Assembly (NCBI RefSeq): GCF_007752345.1
Contig: NZ_CP036299.1
Location: forward strand, 744,001 to 808,000
Source: Planctopirus ephydatiae
Lineage (GTDB): Bacteria > Planctomycetota > Planctomycetia > Planctomycetales > Planctomycetaceae
DNA: 64,000 nucleotides
Direction: 5' to 3'
The notes under the pieces are model-generated. The model made no database searches, had not been told where the DNA came from, and saw nothing but the letters and a program-made list of their open reading frames with translations. The translations under genes and the position numbers were made by a program. Shown here piece by piece: positions 27,042 to 36,419 of the stretch; the stretch's first letter is position 1; the number at the start of each line of letters is the position of its first letter.

Positions 27042-28145
27042 CTAGAATTCACCCAGAACCTCACCACCGTTGGTACTGTGAAGTCCACGATGAATTCGAG
27101 TGTCAATGTTGTCACCCAGGAAACGTACTGTGCCATCGCCCATGAGTGCATGCGCCCCGCCCACGTGGTAGCTGCGCGGCCCAAAATAGCCGGTAAAGTG
27201 AGTCACCACATCAGGAATACGGCTATTCGGTGTGCTATAGCCATTTGTGAGCGTACTGATCGCTCCTGAATGTGCCCAGGAGGTCCCACGGCCTCGCAGA
27301 GCCAGACTGGCGGCTCCTCGCCAGTTTGTCATGGTAGGCCATACCGCATTCAGATCCGGGTTTGCGATAAAGCCCTGGGCATTGGCAAACGATGACCAGG
27401 CCCCACCCGTAGGAGGCATCCCTTGAGACGTCCCGAGTGTTGTGCCGACACCCGTTGAACCATTCATCGTGAGCTGATAAGGAAAGGGGGGTAGGGTACC
27501 CGCCGGGAATGTGACATCACTTCCGGTACTACGAACCGACTCACTCATGAAAACGGTGTTCGACGTTCCATCAGTGACATCGCGCATGCGGACATTGCTG
27601 TTTTCATAGACGATGCCGTCTGTTTTCCAGCGAAGGTCGTAATTGGTGCCTGTGCCGCTTCCAAAACTCACGAAATAGTTCGTACCGGCATAGATCGCAC
27701 CGCCGGCCCCTGTATTCTGGGTTGGCGCCGGATCGCTGGGGCAGAGCAACATGGCGAGAGGCGTTGCAAATGCGGCAGCAAAGTTTGGGTTGGGCACCAG
27801 GTTATTAAATGGCCCGGTGAATGCCGGCTGGGTGAAGTCCAGGGTGTTCTGGAGGACAGCCTGATCAAAGTAAGGGAGTAAACGAGCTTGTGGCGAAAAC
27901 CCCTGAGTATTCGGCAGGTAATTCTGGGCATTCACCATGGGGAGCATCGTAAAGGTGCTCTCATAGTTATGCATTGCGAGGCCGAACTGCTTGAGGTTAT
28001 TACGACATTGCGTTCGCCTCGCTGCCTCGCGAGCCTGTTGGACAGCCGGAAGCAGCAGAGCAATCAGAATGGCGATGATCGCGATCACCACCAGGAGTTC
28101 AATGAGTGTGAAACCTCGGTGACGAGGAGTATCAGGAACTTTCAT
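27042..28145 (-). CDS. DUF1559 protein with type IV prepilin-like leader
   Basis: The ATG at 28145 gives 367 residues beginning [20 protein letters not shown]. This is the prepilin cleavage site (G|FTLIE) and hydrophobic helix that PilD-type peptidases process. Then comes the DUF1559 block [20 protein letters not shown], and the C-terminus has the H-x-DG motif in [18 protein letters not shown]. Planctomycetes carry large numbers of these pseudopilin-like proteins and their function is unsettled. GAGAAAG upstream supports this start over the longer frame to 28274. It sits between DUF4198 and PepSY genes on the minus strand. Confidence 0.93.
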   Translation of the reverse strand: MKVPDTPRHRGFTLIELLVVIAIIAILIALLLPAVQQAREAARRTQCRNNLKQFGLAMHNYESTFTMLPMVNAQNYLPNTQGFSPQARLLPYFDQAVLQNTLDFTQPAFTGPFNNLVPNPNFAAAFATPLAMLLCPSDPAPTQNTGAGGAIYAGTNYFVSFGSGTGTNYDLRWKTDGIVYENSNVRMRDVTDGTSNTVFMSESVRSTGSDVTFPAGTLPPFPYQLTMNGSTGVGTTLGTSQGMPPTGGAWSSFANAQGFIANPDLNAVWPTMTNWRGAASLALRGRGTSWAHSGAISTLTNGYSTPNSRIPDVVTHFTGYFGPRSYHVGGAHALMGDGTVRFLGDNIDTRIHRGLHSTNGGEVLGEF

Positions 28146-28277
28146 AAAGAGGTCTTTCTCGGGATCAATGTTGTATAGATAGTCACTTGACGACCGGCGC
28201 ACTTTGAGTGAGTAGGTTTCTACCCTGCGGCCGGAGTGACGGTATGAACGATACATGCCAAACTCAGCCTGCAATCA

Positions 28278-29078
28278 TCAGCGGGCGATGTTCAGCGTGA
28301 GTGTGGCGGCGTAGTGAGAGCGTTCGTACTTCTCGCCTGTTTCGTCATCAGCGGCGTGATGCACGACGACCAGATAGTAGTTCGCTTCCGCTGGCGTAAA
28401 CGTCGCCTTGCCAGAGGCATCGGTCTTGCGTTCAAAGTTTGGATCGAAGTCGGCGGCGAGTTCTGCACCGCGGGGGATGAACGACATGGTCGCATCGGCC
28501 AGCGGTTTCCCCTTGAGAAGCACTTGAACTGTGATCGGCTCACCTGCCTTGGCTGTGGCTGGATTGCTCTGCGGTACCAATTCGATGGGCTGGCCCAGCG
28601 GCTTCAAAGGATCGACACCGCCGACCTTTTCACCCACCTGGAAGTAGCATTTCGCGTTGCGATAAGCGCGTGTCGTGCCATGCAACGTATCGAGCGATTG
28701 AGCAGCGACATATGTGCCGGGCTGGCTTGCGACCTGCCGGACTGACCAGAAACCTTCCTTTGCGGCATTACCAATATCGGCCACGCGCGACTTGAGATCC
28801 TGCTGGTTTCCATCGGGTGAGATCAGGTCAAAGCTAACCTTATCGATACCGATTTTACTGGCGAGTTTGAAATCGCGATGTTCGTTGCCGTGATTTCCGA
28901 GCATGAGATCGATATGGACCACTTCGCTGGGAGCTACCTGGGCGACATTGGTTTGAACCCAGGTATCGTGAGCGCTAGCGATCGTACTGATAGCTGCCAC
29001 ACTTAAAGCGAGTATGGCATGTGCCAGAATTGAAGTCGCACTTGCTTTTTGATTGATCATCATTAAAGAAGTCAGCAT
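28278..29078 (-). CDS. DUF4198 secreted protein (NikM-like metal-uptake component)
   Basis: A strong ribosome site (GAGGAGGG) lies 4 nt before the ATG at 29078 and gives 266 residues. A signal peptide ends in ASAHDTWVQ, and the mature HDxW N-terminus is the DUF4198 hallmark. Family members include periplasmic parts of Ni/Co transport and TonB-linked systems, and the N-terminal His is thought to bind metal. Two beta-sandwich parts follow, the second with EPITVQVLLKGKPLADATMSF and DASGKATFTPAEANYYLVVV, like an Ig-type domain. With the PepSY and Cys-rich neighbours it suggests metal handling; the metal is not determined. Confidence 0.88.
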   Translation of the reverse strand: MLTSLMMINQKASATSILAHAILALSVAAISTIASAHDTWVQTNVAQVAPSEVVHIDLMLGNHGNEHRDFKLASKIGIDKVSFDLISPDGNQQDLKSRVADIGNAAKEGFWSVRQVASQPGTYVAAQSLDTLHGTTRAYRNAKCYFQVGEKVGGVDPLKPLGQPIELVPQSNPATAKAGEPITVQVLLKGKPLADATMSFIPRGAELAADFDPNFERKTDASGKATFTPAEANYYLVVVHHAADDETGEKYERSHYAATLTLNIAR

Positions 29079-29497
29079 ATAACCCTCCTCGGGTATTAAG
29101 ATGTAAGTGAAATTGAACGAACTCTCAGGCCATGCAGAGCACGGCCATTCGTGAATTGAGACTCCCGGGGCAGAAATTGAACAGCACGCACACAGCGGAT
29201 GAGGTTCAAGCCATCAGTGCGTCTGCCCGGGGCATCCAGAATGGTTAGGTCGGTAAGTAATAAATTGCCGACCAACGCATGGACGATCTCAAAGCGTGTA
29301 AAGCCAGCACGCGAGTGTGGCGCATGCCAGGCGAGCCGGTGCTGCGGTCGAGTTAGAGACACAACGAGCGCGTTATATAGCTGAGACAGCATGCTTGCTC
29401 AGAGCCGCAAGCATGGCACTTATCTTCGCTTAAACGCGAGATCGATTGAGGATCTTCGGCGCAGGCAGGCACACGGGATGAGATCGTGAGAGAGAGT
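29079..29497. other. Intergenic stretch with a 9-bp hairpin and a doubtful 98-residue frame
   Basis: A perfect inverted repeat CATGCTTGC / GCAAGCATG (29390-29398 and 29407-29415) follows the Cys-rich gene and may stop its transcript, though no T-run is present. A minus-strand frame at 29096-29392 starts inside it and encodes an unrecognised 98-residue sequence without a ribosome site; I do not call it a gene. Confidence 0.4.
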
Positions 29498-30361
29498 TCA
29501 ACCGGGAGGAGAGAGCCTGGTGTAGAAGACTTCGCAGGGAATTCCGTGCGAAGGAGCGAAGGTTGCCTGATGTGGTGACCACGGTTGCCACGACTGGGCC
29601 ATCGGTGGTGTTGTCAGGGGCTCTGTGAGCATGGTCCACATGGAACCGGCACCTTGACATTTCAGAGTATCGAGCCACGGAACCGATGACGTTGGTGCCG
29701 ATTCTGGCTTAGAAAGCGACGACTTTTGCGCCGGCATTTGAATTCGGGATGGACTTGCAGGTGAGGAGGGAGCACAGCAGGCCGGCTTGCTGGCAACGTG
29801 AACGGACTCTGTCTTGGTGACTTTCTGAGTGCTTGAGCAGCAGCTTGAGTGTGATGTGGCCTTTGTTTCAGCAAGAACTGTTTTCGCAGCCGCTGGGCTG
29901 GTCAATTCGATGGAAGATCTGCGTGAGCAGAGACTGCCATCATCACCGCGAGCCGCCTGCATGCGAAGTTCGCGTAAGGAAGTCGAAATTTGCGATCCGT
30001 GGGCAGATGTTTTTTCGGCAGTGTTTTGCAATTGGGACGATCTGGTTTTTCCCATAGAACAGCATGAGGAAGCCTGGGAGAGAACTGGTGGAGTTGGCTT
30101 CTCCACGAGAGCTTCCGGGAGGTGCATGCCATTGAGTTTCGCCCAGAGTTGTCGTTCCACGGGTGTATAGCAACAGCAGTTTTTCCAGCATTGCGTCGCC
30201 GAGGCACAGCCACATTTGTGACCTGCGCAAGGGAATGCGCCGCCGGACATGAGACTCAGCGAGTTGGTCGAGAATCCCCATGCGCCGATGCAATAAGAGA
30301 CAATGAGCAGGACGCCAGTGAGTTTTCTTCGCCAGTCGCCAGTGGCCAGTTCCCGGATCAT
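29498..30361 (-). CDS. Cys-rich membrane-anchored protein
   Basis: From the ATG at 30361 the protein has 287 residues. Residues ~12-35 form an N-terminal membrane anchor or signal. Next comes a dense Cys cluster, FPCAGHKCGCASATQCWKNC plus two more Cys, with Cys at 45, 50, 52, 58, 62, 63 and 64. Further CC pairs occur in SSCCSMG, SSCCSS and PACCAPS, within a long Ser/Pro/Thr/Lys-rich, probably disordered, region. The spacing looks like a metal-binding knot for copper, zinc or iron-sulfur, which is inference. A longer start at 30475 adds residues that do not fit a signal. Upstream of DUF4198 on the same strand. Confidence 0.72.
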   Translation of the reverse strand: MIRELATGDWRRKLTGVLLIVSYCIGAWGFSTNSLSLMSGGAFPCAGHKCGCASATQCWKNCCCYTPVERQLWAKLNGMHLPEALVEKPTPPVLSQASSCCSMGKTRSSQLQNTAEKTSAHGSQISTSLRELRMQAARGDDGSLCSRRSSIELTSPAAAKTVLAETKATSHSSCCSSTQKVTKTESVHVASKPACCAPSSPASPSRIQMPAQKSSLSKPESAPTSSVPWLDTLKCQGAGSMWTMLTEPLTTPPMAQSWQPWSPHQATFAPSHGIPCEVFYTRLSPPG

Positions 30362-30647
30362 TTTTTGACCGGCACCCCATACGACTAGACAGAATGAAAC
30401 GAAACGTTCACTCGCAATCTGGCATCGATGGTCGGTTGAAACCAACGGGCGGGACATAAATATCTGCTTGGGCACCCTGACGACGGAGTGATCGCATCAT
30501 TTTTGCTCGACTGAAACTCAATAGTTTATCTGCGTGCATGTGGATTGGAATCTTACACCAGCTATGAATCAGCGAATTCCCATGGATGAGACATTATAGG
30601 GAAGTCTCAGGCGAGAGTATTGAAATCACTGCAACATTCGACTGAGA

Positions 30648-32009
30648 CTAGCTTTGCGATTCTTCCTGAGGTTTGACCTCGGCTTCGTTCGAGGATTCAG
30701 GAACGATGCGACTCACAAGCAGCCGGTCGATCCGCGGGCCATCCATATCGACCACTTCGACCCGGAGTTGGCTCCACTGGATGACATCTCCAATTTTGGG
30801 AGGTCGCTTAAGCAGGGCGACGACCAGTCCCGAGATGGTGGCAATGCCTCGAGGAGGAGGTTCAGGCCATTTGCTAAATTCCAATGCTTCCTGCAGTTCA
30901 TGCAGGTTCAGAGCGGCATCTGCCAGCAGACTTCCATCGGCTCGTCGGACAATCAGTTGCTCGTCATCGCGGCGATGCTCGTCATGAATCGAGCCAACGA
31001 GAATCTCCATGACATCTTCGAGTGTGACCATGCCTTCGGTGCCGCCATATTCGTCGAGCACGATCGCGAGTTGAGTTCGCTCTTTCTGGAAGAGTTCGAG
31101 CAGTTTCGAGATGGTCAATGTTTTGGGAATAAAGAGCGGAGCCCGCATCACCCGGCGGATATCGAGAGACCTTCCCAGATAGTTTTCGAGAAAAACGTCT
31201 TTGATGTAGATGAAGCCGACAATCCGATCAATGCTCCCCTCGCAGACAGGTACCCGGGAGAAGCCCGACATGGCCATGGCTCCCAGGACTTCTTCCGCGG
31301 GCGTATCAACATCGATGGCATCAATATCGATTCGTGGCCTGAGAATCTCTGCGGCTGTCCGTTCGCGCATTTTCAAAGCCTGCTGAGCCATCTGCTGTTC
31401 GGCCTCGTGCAGAATTCCGGCTTCATGACCGGCATCAATCAGGTGCTGAATGTCTTCGACCGAGACACTATCGCGAATCTCGGTTTTCTGGCCCAGCACG
31501 AGCAATACTGATTTGGTGCAGACGCGCAGGAACCAGACAAATGGCTGAGCGATGGTCTGGAGAAGCACCATAGGGAGAGCCACCCAGCGGGCCATGAATT
31601 CAGCATTCTGCAATGCCACTCGCTTGGGAACGAGTTCGCCCAGAATCAGTGAGAAAAACGCAATCCCGATCGAAATGACACCCAGAGAAATCGTGTCACT
31701 GCGCTGCTGAATCCAGGAAACAGGGATTTGTCCAATGAGATGCGAGACTTCGCTGATAAAGCTGGCACCACCAAAGGCGGCGGCAAACGTACCAACGAGT
31801 GTGATCCCGACTTGAACGGTGGGTAAAAAACGATCGGCATCGCTGGAGAGTTTAAGTGCGGCTTTGGCACCACGATCGCCTTCCTGTGAAAGCTGCTCCA
31901 GCCGCCCGCGTTTGGCAGTCAGAATCGCGATCTCCGCACCGGCGAAGAATCCGTTGAACAGAATCAGCAAGAGGATCAGAGCCAGCTCGCCGAAAAGTCC
32001 CCATTCCAC
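30648..32009 (-). CDS. CNNM/CorC (HlyC/UPF0053)-family membrane transporter
   Basis: The 453-residue protein has the three-part family layout. Residues ~1-190 are the DUF21 membrane domain, beginning LALILLLILFNGFFAGAEIA with the usual Asn/Ser/Pro-lined core and TLVGTFAAAFGG. Residues ~205-340 are a CBS pair (LRPRIDIDAIDVDTPAEEVL, FIYIKDVFLENYLG, AIVLDEYGGTEGMVTLEDVM). Residues ~360-445 are the CorC_HlyC domain. Such proteins export magnesium or sodium, or affect cation balance, and the CBS domains bind adenosine nucleotides. The old haemolysin label is not supported functionally. Single gene on the minus strand. Confidence 0.93.
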   Translation of the reverse strand: MEWGLFGELALILLLILFNGFFAGAEIAILTAKRGRLEQLSQEGDRGAKAALKLSSDADRFLPTVQVGITLVGTFAAAFGGASFISEVSHLIGQIPVSWIQQRSDTISLGVISIGIAFFSLILGELVPKRVALQNAEFMARWVALPMVLLQTIAQPFVWFLRVCTKSVLLVLGQKTEIRDSVSVEDIQHLIDAGHEAGILHEAEQQMAQQALKMRERTAAEILRPRIDIDAIDVDTPAEEVLGAMAMSGFSRVPVCEGSIDRIVGFIYIKDVFLENYLGRSLDIRRVMRAPLFIPKTLTISKLLELFQKERTQLAIVLDEYGGTEGMVTLEDVMEILVGSIHDEHRRDDEQLIVRRADGSLLADAALNLHELQEALEFSKWPEPPPRGIATISGLVVALLKRPPKIGDVIQWSQLRVEVVDMDGPRIDRLLVSRIVPESSNEAEVKPQEESQS

Positions 32010-32295
32010 CCTGTTCGCTCCCTATTCAGGCCGGTCTGCCATACCAGCACTGAGAGTTCTCTTCCATCCCTTGGGCCATCGGCAGTTTCATGCCTGCCAA
32101 GCGTCTTCTAAGGAGTAGGAAAATGCAATGGGTGATTCCCAGAAGTCAGGAGACTCCCGGAAATTAACTGCCATCAATCAATCGAGGTGTATGGATCTGT
32201 TTTCGTGGAACGAGATGCGACGGGCGGGTGAGAACCAATTCAAGCAGAGTGTCACCTCGCACCGGATCAGTCTTGATTGGCGATGCAACTGCCAC

Positions 32296-33030
32296 TTACT
32301 TCACAGTTAATTCATGTGCCACTGCCAATTCATGGTGTTTGACAGGCGTTTGAGGTTCGCTGGTGAGCTTATGGCCTTGTGAGGAGCCCACTTGTGGCCT
32401 GTAGATCGAGAGTCGAGCCAGCGGTCGTTTACGAACTGCCTGATAGATGAAGACCGGAAACCCCATGAAGGTCGGTGCTTGTGGATCTTCCAGTAATTCC
32501 AGACCGAGTCGCCGGTAATACCGGTTCAGGCGTGTACGCGATTGATAGATCGTGTCACCGAGAAAACCAGGCAAGCGTTTGCCGGTCGCTGCGTAACTCC
32601 AGCCATTGACTAAAGATCTCAAGCCGTAGATGCGGGTTTTCCAGTTGGGATGCTTGGCAGCATAGAGCAAAAAGTAGCCTGCCCCATGAAACGAAAAGCG
32701 AGCCATGCCACCAGGCTTAAGCACACGAGCCATCTCTTTCATGGCGATGGCAGAACGCGTGTAGGGCAAAACGACTTTCGAAATCACGCCGTCAAAGCTG
32801 CTGTCGGGAAAAGGGAGATGTTCGGCAAACCCCTGGACGGCTTCAAGTTCATACGAGCGGACTCTTTCGACGCAGGCGGGATCTGGATCGATGCCGACTG
32901 GCTCGTGACCTCTTCTCAGCAGTTCCAGCATCTGTTCTCCTGGTCCGCAACCGACATCGAGAACCCGGCTGGCCGGTGGAAACTCAAAATGACTGAATTC
33001 GTGAAAATGATAAGGTTCAAGAATGCTCAT
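32296..33030 (-). CDS. Class I SAM-dependent methyltransferase
   Basis: The 244-residue protein has the class I methyltransferase core. Motif I is SRVLDVGCGPGEQMLELLRR near residues 20-39, followed by an acidic end-of-beta2 in VGIDPDPACVERV. Motif II-like LPFPDSSFDGVISKVVLPY comes next, then the Methyltransf_11 signature EMARVLKPGGMARFSFHG. The C-terminal ~100 residues are basic and helical, and they contain the substrate part (SYAATGKRLPGFLGD, RLNRYYRRLGLEL). Small-molecule or lipid methylation is likely; the substrate is unknown. No clear ribosome site lies before the ATG. Confidence 0.88.
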   Translation of the reverse strand: MSILEPYHFHEFSHFEFPPASRVLDVGCGPGEQMLELLRRGHEPVGIDPDPACVERVRSYELEAVQGFAEHLPFPDSSFDGVISKVVLPYTRSAIAMKEMARVLKPGGMARFSFHGAGYFLLYAAKHPNWKTRIYGLRSLVNGWSYAATGKRLPGFLGDTIYQSRTRLNRYYRRLGLELLEDPQAPTFMGFPVFIYQAVRKRPLARLSIYRPQVGSSQGHKLTSEPQTPVKHHELAVAHELTVK

Positions 33031-33418
33031 GGATGACCCAATGGGAGCTCGTTCAGACAGTTGTTCACGAGATGGAGGGCTGGTGATTATTCAATGTTTC
33101 CAATATGCGGAAATGTAAAAGTATTATGGCACATGAATTGAGCTCGGGAGGACGGCCAGAGAATTCAGATGGAATTCTCTGCAGGTGTATGCAGGGTTGT
33201 TCGTTCGGTTGGCTTTTGGATAGAGCCTCGCATCTCACGTGGGAAGATATGACGAGGTCGATCCAAGGTGGGATTATGCTCGATGGGTTGCTTATGGGTG
33301 ATCAGGTTTGGCAGGTTGTAGCGGATGTAGGAATTTGAGCAGCGAAAAGTCGGAAAGATGTTGAGCCTTGTGCAGAGTGCATGGGGCCTCCAAGGAAATT
33401 AAAGCCAAAGGGAAAAAG
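33031..33418. other. Divergent intergenic region of ~390 nt
   Basis: This lies between the methyltransferase and wrbA and probably holds both promoters. A 77-residue plus-strand frame at 33105-33338 lacks a ribosome site and resembles no known protein. Confidence 0.5.
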
Positions 33419-34018
33419 ATGGCGAAACTCCTGGTTCTGTATTACTCGACTTACGGACATGTGGAATCGATGGCGGGGGCTATTGCCGAAGGGGCAGGGA
33501 AAGTTCCGGGAGTCGAAGTCACCATCAAGCGAGTGCCGGAACTCATGCCACCCGAAGCTGCTGCCAGAGCAGGTGCCAAACTCGATCAGGCGGCTCCTTT
33601 GGCTGATCCCAAGGAGTTAAGTAGCTACGATGGAATCATTTTTGGAACCCCCACCCGGTTCGGGAACATGGCTTCGCAAATGCGGAACTTTCTCGATCAG
33701 ACGGGTGGGTTGTGGGTCAAAGGGGCACTCGTGGGCAAGGTCGCCAGTGTCTTTGCCAGTACAGGGACTGGTGGCGGAAATGAATCGACGATTCTGACAT
33801 TCATCCCGACGCTGCTGCACCATGGAATGGTTTATGTGGGGTTGCCGTATTCCTGCCCGGATCTGGCTGATATCTCGGAATTGAAGGGTGGCTCGCCTTA
33901 TGGTGCAGCGACGATTGCGGGTGCGGATGGCTCGCGCCAGCCTTCGGCTCGTGAACTGGCGATGGCCCGATTTCAAGGCGAGCATGTAGCCGGAATCACT
34001 GCCAAGCTGTTTGGCTAA
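33419..34018 (+). CDS. wrbA: NAD(P)H:quinone oxidoreductase WrbA
   Basis: The ATG at 33419 follows AAAGGGAAAAAG and gives 199 residues, the usual WrbA length. The flavodoxin-like fold shows [20 protein letters not shown], whose P-loop binds FMN phosphate. Then come the conserved [20 protein letters not shown] and [19 protein letters not shown], and a [10 protein letters not shown] segment that contacts the flavin. WrbA is a tetrameric FMN enzyme that reduces quinones by two electrons and so avoids semiquinone radicals. It is alone on the plus strand and converges on nrdR across a hairpin. Confidence 0.96.
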   Translation: MAKLLVLYYSTYGHVESMAGAIAEGAGKVPGVEVTIKRVPELMPPEAAARAGAKLDQAAPLADPKELSSYDGIIFGTPTRFGNMASQMRNFLDQTGGLWVKGALVGKVASVFASTGTGGGNESTILTFIPTLLHHGMVYVGLPYSCPDLADISELKGGSPYGAATIAGADGSRQPSARELAMARFQGEHVAGITAKLFG

Positions 34019-34044
34019 TCTCTATTTGAGACTTCCTGCCTGCG

Positions 34045-34075
34045 GGTGTGAGTATGATCGAACGGGACTCACACC
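34045..34075. terminator. Hairpin between convergent wrbA and nrdR
   Basis: GGTGTGAGT and ACTCACACC pair perfectly around a 13-nt loop, 26 nt after wrbA and 30 nt after nrdR. There is no strong T-run, so a bidirectional terminator is likely but not certain. Confidence 0.55.
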
Positions 34076-34105
34076 GCTGGAGGAAGAAACTTTGCAGGCG
34101 AGGAT

Positions 34106-34570
34106 TCAGGTGCGCCGATTTTCGCCACGAAGTATGGGCTGCAACTCTTCGACGAAGTCGTTGACATCTTTGAATTCGCGATAGACGGAAGCAAAGCGGA
34201 CGAAGGCGACATGATCGAGAGTTCGCAATTGCTCCATGACTCGCTCGCCGATCTCCCGGGAGGGAACTTCCCGATCAAAGTTTTCGTAAAGTTCCCGTTC
34301 GATGACCGAGATAATCTCCTCAATGCGCTCCGGGGAGATTGGTCGTTTGTAGCAGGCTTTTTCGAGACCTTGTGCGATTTTATCTCGATCAAAGGGAACC
34401 CGGCTGCCATCTTTCTTGATGACGCGAATGGGGGATTCCTCGATTTTCTCATAGGTGGTAAAGCGGCGGGCACATGCCAGACATTCCCGCCGACGGCGAA
34501 TCACGAAATCCTGACTTGTCCGCGAATCGATGACCTTGGTTTCGCCGTGGCGGCAGTATGGACACATCAT
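34106..34570 (-). CDS. nrdR: Transcriptional repressor NrdR
   Basis: The 154-residue protein is a standard NrdR. An N-terminal zinc ribbon holds the four Cys (3, 6, 30, 33) in [15 protein letters not shown] and [13 protein letters not shown]. An ATP-cone follows at residues ~50-135, with [20 protein letters not shown] and [14 protein letters not shown]. NrdR senses ATP/dATP and represses ribonucleotide-reductase genes by binding paired NrdR boxes. No nrd genes are in the window. Either the first or second Met could be the start. Confidence 0.97.
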   Translation of the reverse strand: MMCPYCRHGETKVIDSRTSQDFVIRRRRECLACARRFTTYEKIEESPIRVIKKDGSRVPFDRDKIAQGLEKACYKRPISPERIEEIISVIERELYENFDREVPSREIGERVMEQLRTLDHVAFVRFASVYREFKDVNDFVEELQPILRGENRRT

Positions 34571-34952
34571 GATGAGTGGTTTGCATCCCTGAAGATCGCG
34601 GACAGCCTGGTGACTGCAATCGCGAGATGTTCGAAATTTCTTTCAGGAGCTCATGCCGGAAATTCTTGTCAGTCTGAGAGACTGTAAAAACTTAAGGTTA
34701 AACTCCTTCAGCCACGTTGTTTGATGGGTCTACAACCGAACCTCTTTCCCTGATCAGTGAGGGTAACGTCTCGTCTGGCTGTATTCCAGTAGCTTTCCGG
34801 TAAAGGGTTTAAGTCGAATGACCCCATTCACAAAAAACCCCGGGGAAAGAAATTCCACAGAAAATTCATTCCTAATGGAAACGACAGAAAATAACTGTAA
34901 TCACTGGCGCATCTCCTTGTGAGGAGTGTGCATTCAACAGGCTCCGTGATCC
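34571..34952. other. Divergent intergenic region of ~380 nt
   Basis: The region between nrdR and the ECF sigma gene likely contains both promoters, and perhaps an autoregulated ECF promoter close to 34953. I see no gene or RNA in it. Confidence 0.5.
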
Positions 34953-35570
34953 GTGAGTGATGCAACCCGCCGTCAAGTTCCGAAACTCAACGAAGAGCAG
35001 TTCGCAAGCTGGCACCACCAGTTTGGGAGTGATCTGAGAGTGTTTCTATGCGGGGTTCTCAAGGATCCCGAGGCCGCTGAAGAGGCGCTTCAGAGAACCT
35101 GGGTGAAGTTGTGGGAGAGTGGTGCTGCTGTCGAACCTGAAAAGATTCGCAGTTGGCTGTTTCAAGTGGGCTTCCGGGAAGCGCTGCAGTTACGCCGATC
35201 TCAGCAATTGCAGACACGCAAGCTCTCGGAGTGGTTTTCCTGGAAGAAGACTCAGGGTGTTTTCACCAGTGAGGGGGCTTCGGAAGGATTGCCAAGACGA
35301 ATATCTTCCAATGTCGAATTTGTGGATCTGCCTGCTGCGGAAGAGTCGTTGGTCCGAGGCGAAGAATACGAGGCTTTGCGAAAAGCGATTGATGATCTTT
35401 CTCTCGAACAGAAAATCGTGCTTCAAAAACGATTGGAAGGCGAACAGACGTTTCAGCAGATTGCCAATGAGTTGCAAGTCCCCTTGGGAACTGTTTTGAC
35501 ACGCATGCGGCTGGCACTGGCGAGGCTCAAGAAAAGCCTCAGTGAATCAAAGTCAAAGGAATCGAGATAA
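34953..35570 (+). CDS. ECF-family RNA polymerase sigma factor
   Basis: The protein of 205 residues begins at GTG 34953 with only a weak ribosome site. Region 2 spans ~15-75 (FGSDLRVFLCGVLKDPEAAE, then ALQRTWVKLWE and IRSWLFQVGFREAL). A variable linker follows, then region 4 at ~140-195 (ALRKAIDDLSLEQKIVLQKR, then EQTFQQIANELQVPLGTVLT). The last part is the promoter -35-binding helix-turn-helix. The next gene, 63 nt downstream, encodes its likely anti-sigma factor. It probably turns on the genes to 42.5 kb, including itself. Confidence 0.94.
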   Translation: MSDATRRQVPKLNEEQFASWHHQFGSDLRVFLCGVLKDPEAAEEALQRTWVKLWESGAAVEPEKIRSWLFQVGFREALQLRRSQQLQTRKLSEWFSWKKTQGVFTSEGASEGLPRRISSNVEFVDLPAAEESLVRGEEYEALRKAIDDLSLEQKIVLQKRLEGEQTFQQIANELQVPLGTVLTRMRLALARLKKSLSESKSKESR

Positions 35571-35633
35571 AAGGCGTTCATCGAACGCCATAGGATTGGG
35601 ATCAAGTTTTGACTCCGTGCGAGTTCATGAATC

Positions 35634-36350
35634 ATGACTGCTGAACACGAACATCCATCAATGGCTGCAAATGCTGTGACCGATCTGGATTGGCTGGCCG
35701 CCCGCTATGTGCTGGGTGAGTTGTCTGCCGACGAGGTGGGGGCATTTGAAGAGAGATTGCAGGTGGATCTGTTGGCTTGCGAGGCGGTTGTGCAAGCGAC
35801 TCGTTTTCTCACAGATGTAGCTGTCAGCCTGCCTGAGCCTGCCGATGTGAGTGAGCAGGTGATAGTCGCTCCTGCTGCGGTCACAGCAGAGAAAGTGCGA
35901 TACACTCCTGCCAATCGTTCGGAACAGCGTCGAGGCTGGTGGGTTATCAGTCTGATCACGGCGGCTCTTGTGCTTCTGGCAGTGGGACTGACATCCGAGT
36001 GGAACCCCTTGGGTGACCAGCGTGTGGCCCTGGAGAATTCATCGGGAACCAATGACTCCGGAAATTTACGAGGCGAAGAAGCCCGACTGGCTGCGAACCT
36101 GCTGGGAGGCTGGCGAACGATCGATGTCGACATGACCGAGACCGGGTTGACGATGATTCATCGTGAAACGGGGAATGACCGCGAGGCGAACCGCGATCAC
36201 GATGAGGCTACTGAACGAATTGACGAAAATTCTATTCCCGACTGGATGATTGCCGCACTTCTGGCTGATCCATCGGAGGACGAAACAAATGCCAGGCCAG
36301 CGACTGCACCCAATAACGTTGTTCCTGCTCCTGGTCAGATGATTCAATGA
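35634..36350 (+). CDS. Probable membrane anti-sigma factor
   Basis: The 238-residue protein has a cytoplasmic N-terminal helical domain, DLDWLAARYVLGELSADEVG then FEERLQVDLLACEAVVQA. This matches the fold of anti-sigma N-termini without the zinc-binding His-Cys set. One membrane span follows (residues ~103-122, WWVISLITAALVLLAVGLTS), then a periplasmic, acidic C-terminal part ending PDWMIAALLADPSEDE. Position directly after the ECF gene with a 63-nt gap fits sigma control by an envelope signal. The call rests on context plus topology, not on a diagnostic motif. Confidence 0.8.
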   Translation: MTAEHEHPSMAANAVTDLDWLAARYVLGELSADEVGAFEERLQVDLLACEAVVQATRFLTDVAVSLPEPADVSEQVIVAPAAVTAEKVRYTPANRSEQRRGWWVISLITAALVLLAVGLTSEWNPLGDQRVALENSSGTNDSGNLRGEEARLAANLLGGWRTIDVDMTETGLTMIHRETGNDREANRDHDEATERIDENSIPDWMIAALLADPSEDETNARPATAPNNVVPAPGQMIQ

Positions 36351-36419
36351 TCTGGCGGATCTTTAATAAGTTGGTGCTGTTCAAGGATGGCTGAAGGCTG
36401 GGGATCCTGAAGGTTGGGG

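Noticed and set aside
30654-31511. Plus-strand 285-residue frame inside the CorC-type gene
   Set aside because: It mirrors conserved CBS and CorC coding sequence and has no recognisable domain.
33105-33338. 77-residue plus-strand frame before wrbA
   Set aside because: There is no ribosome site and no recognisable sequence; it was left as intergenic.
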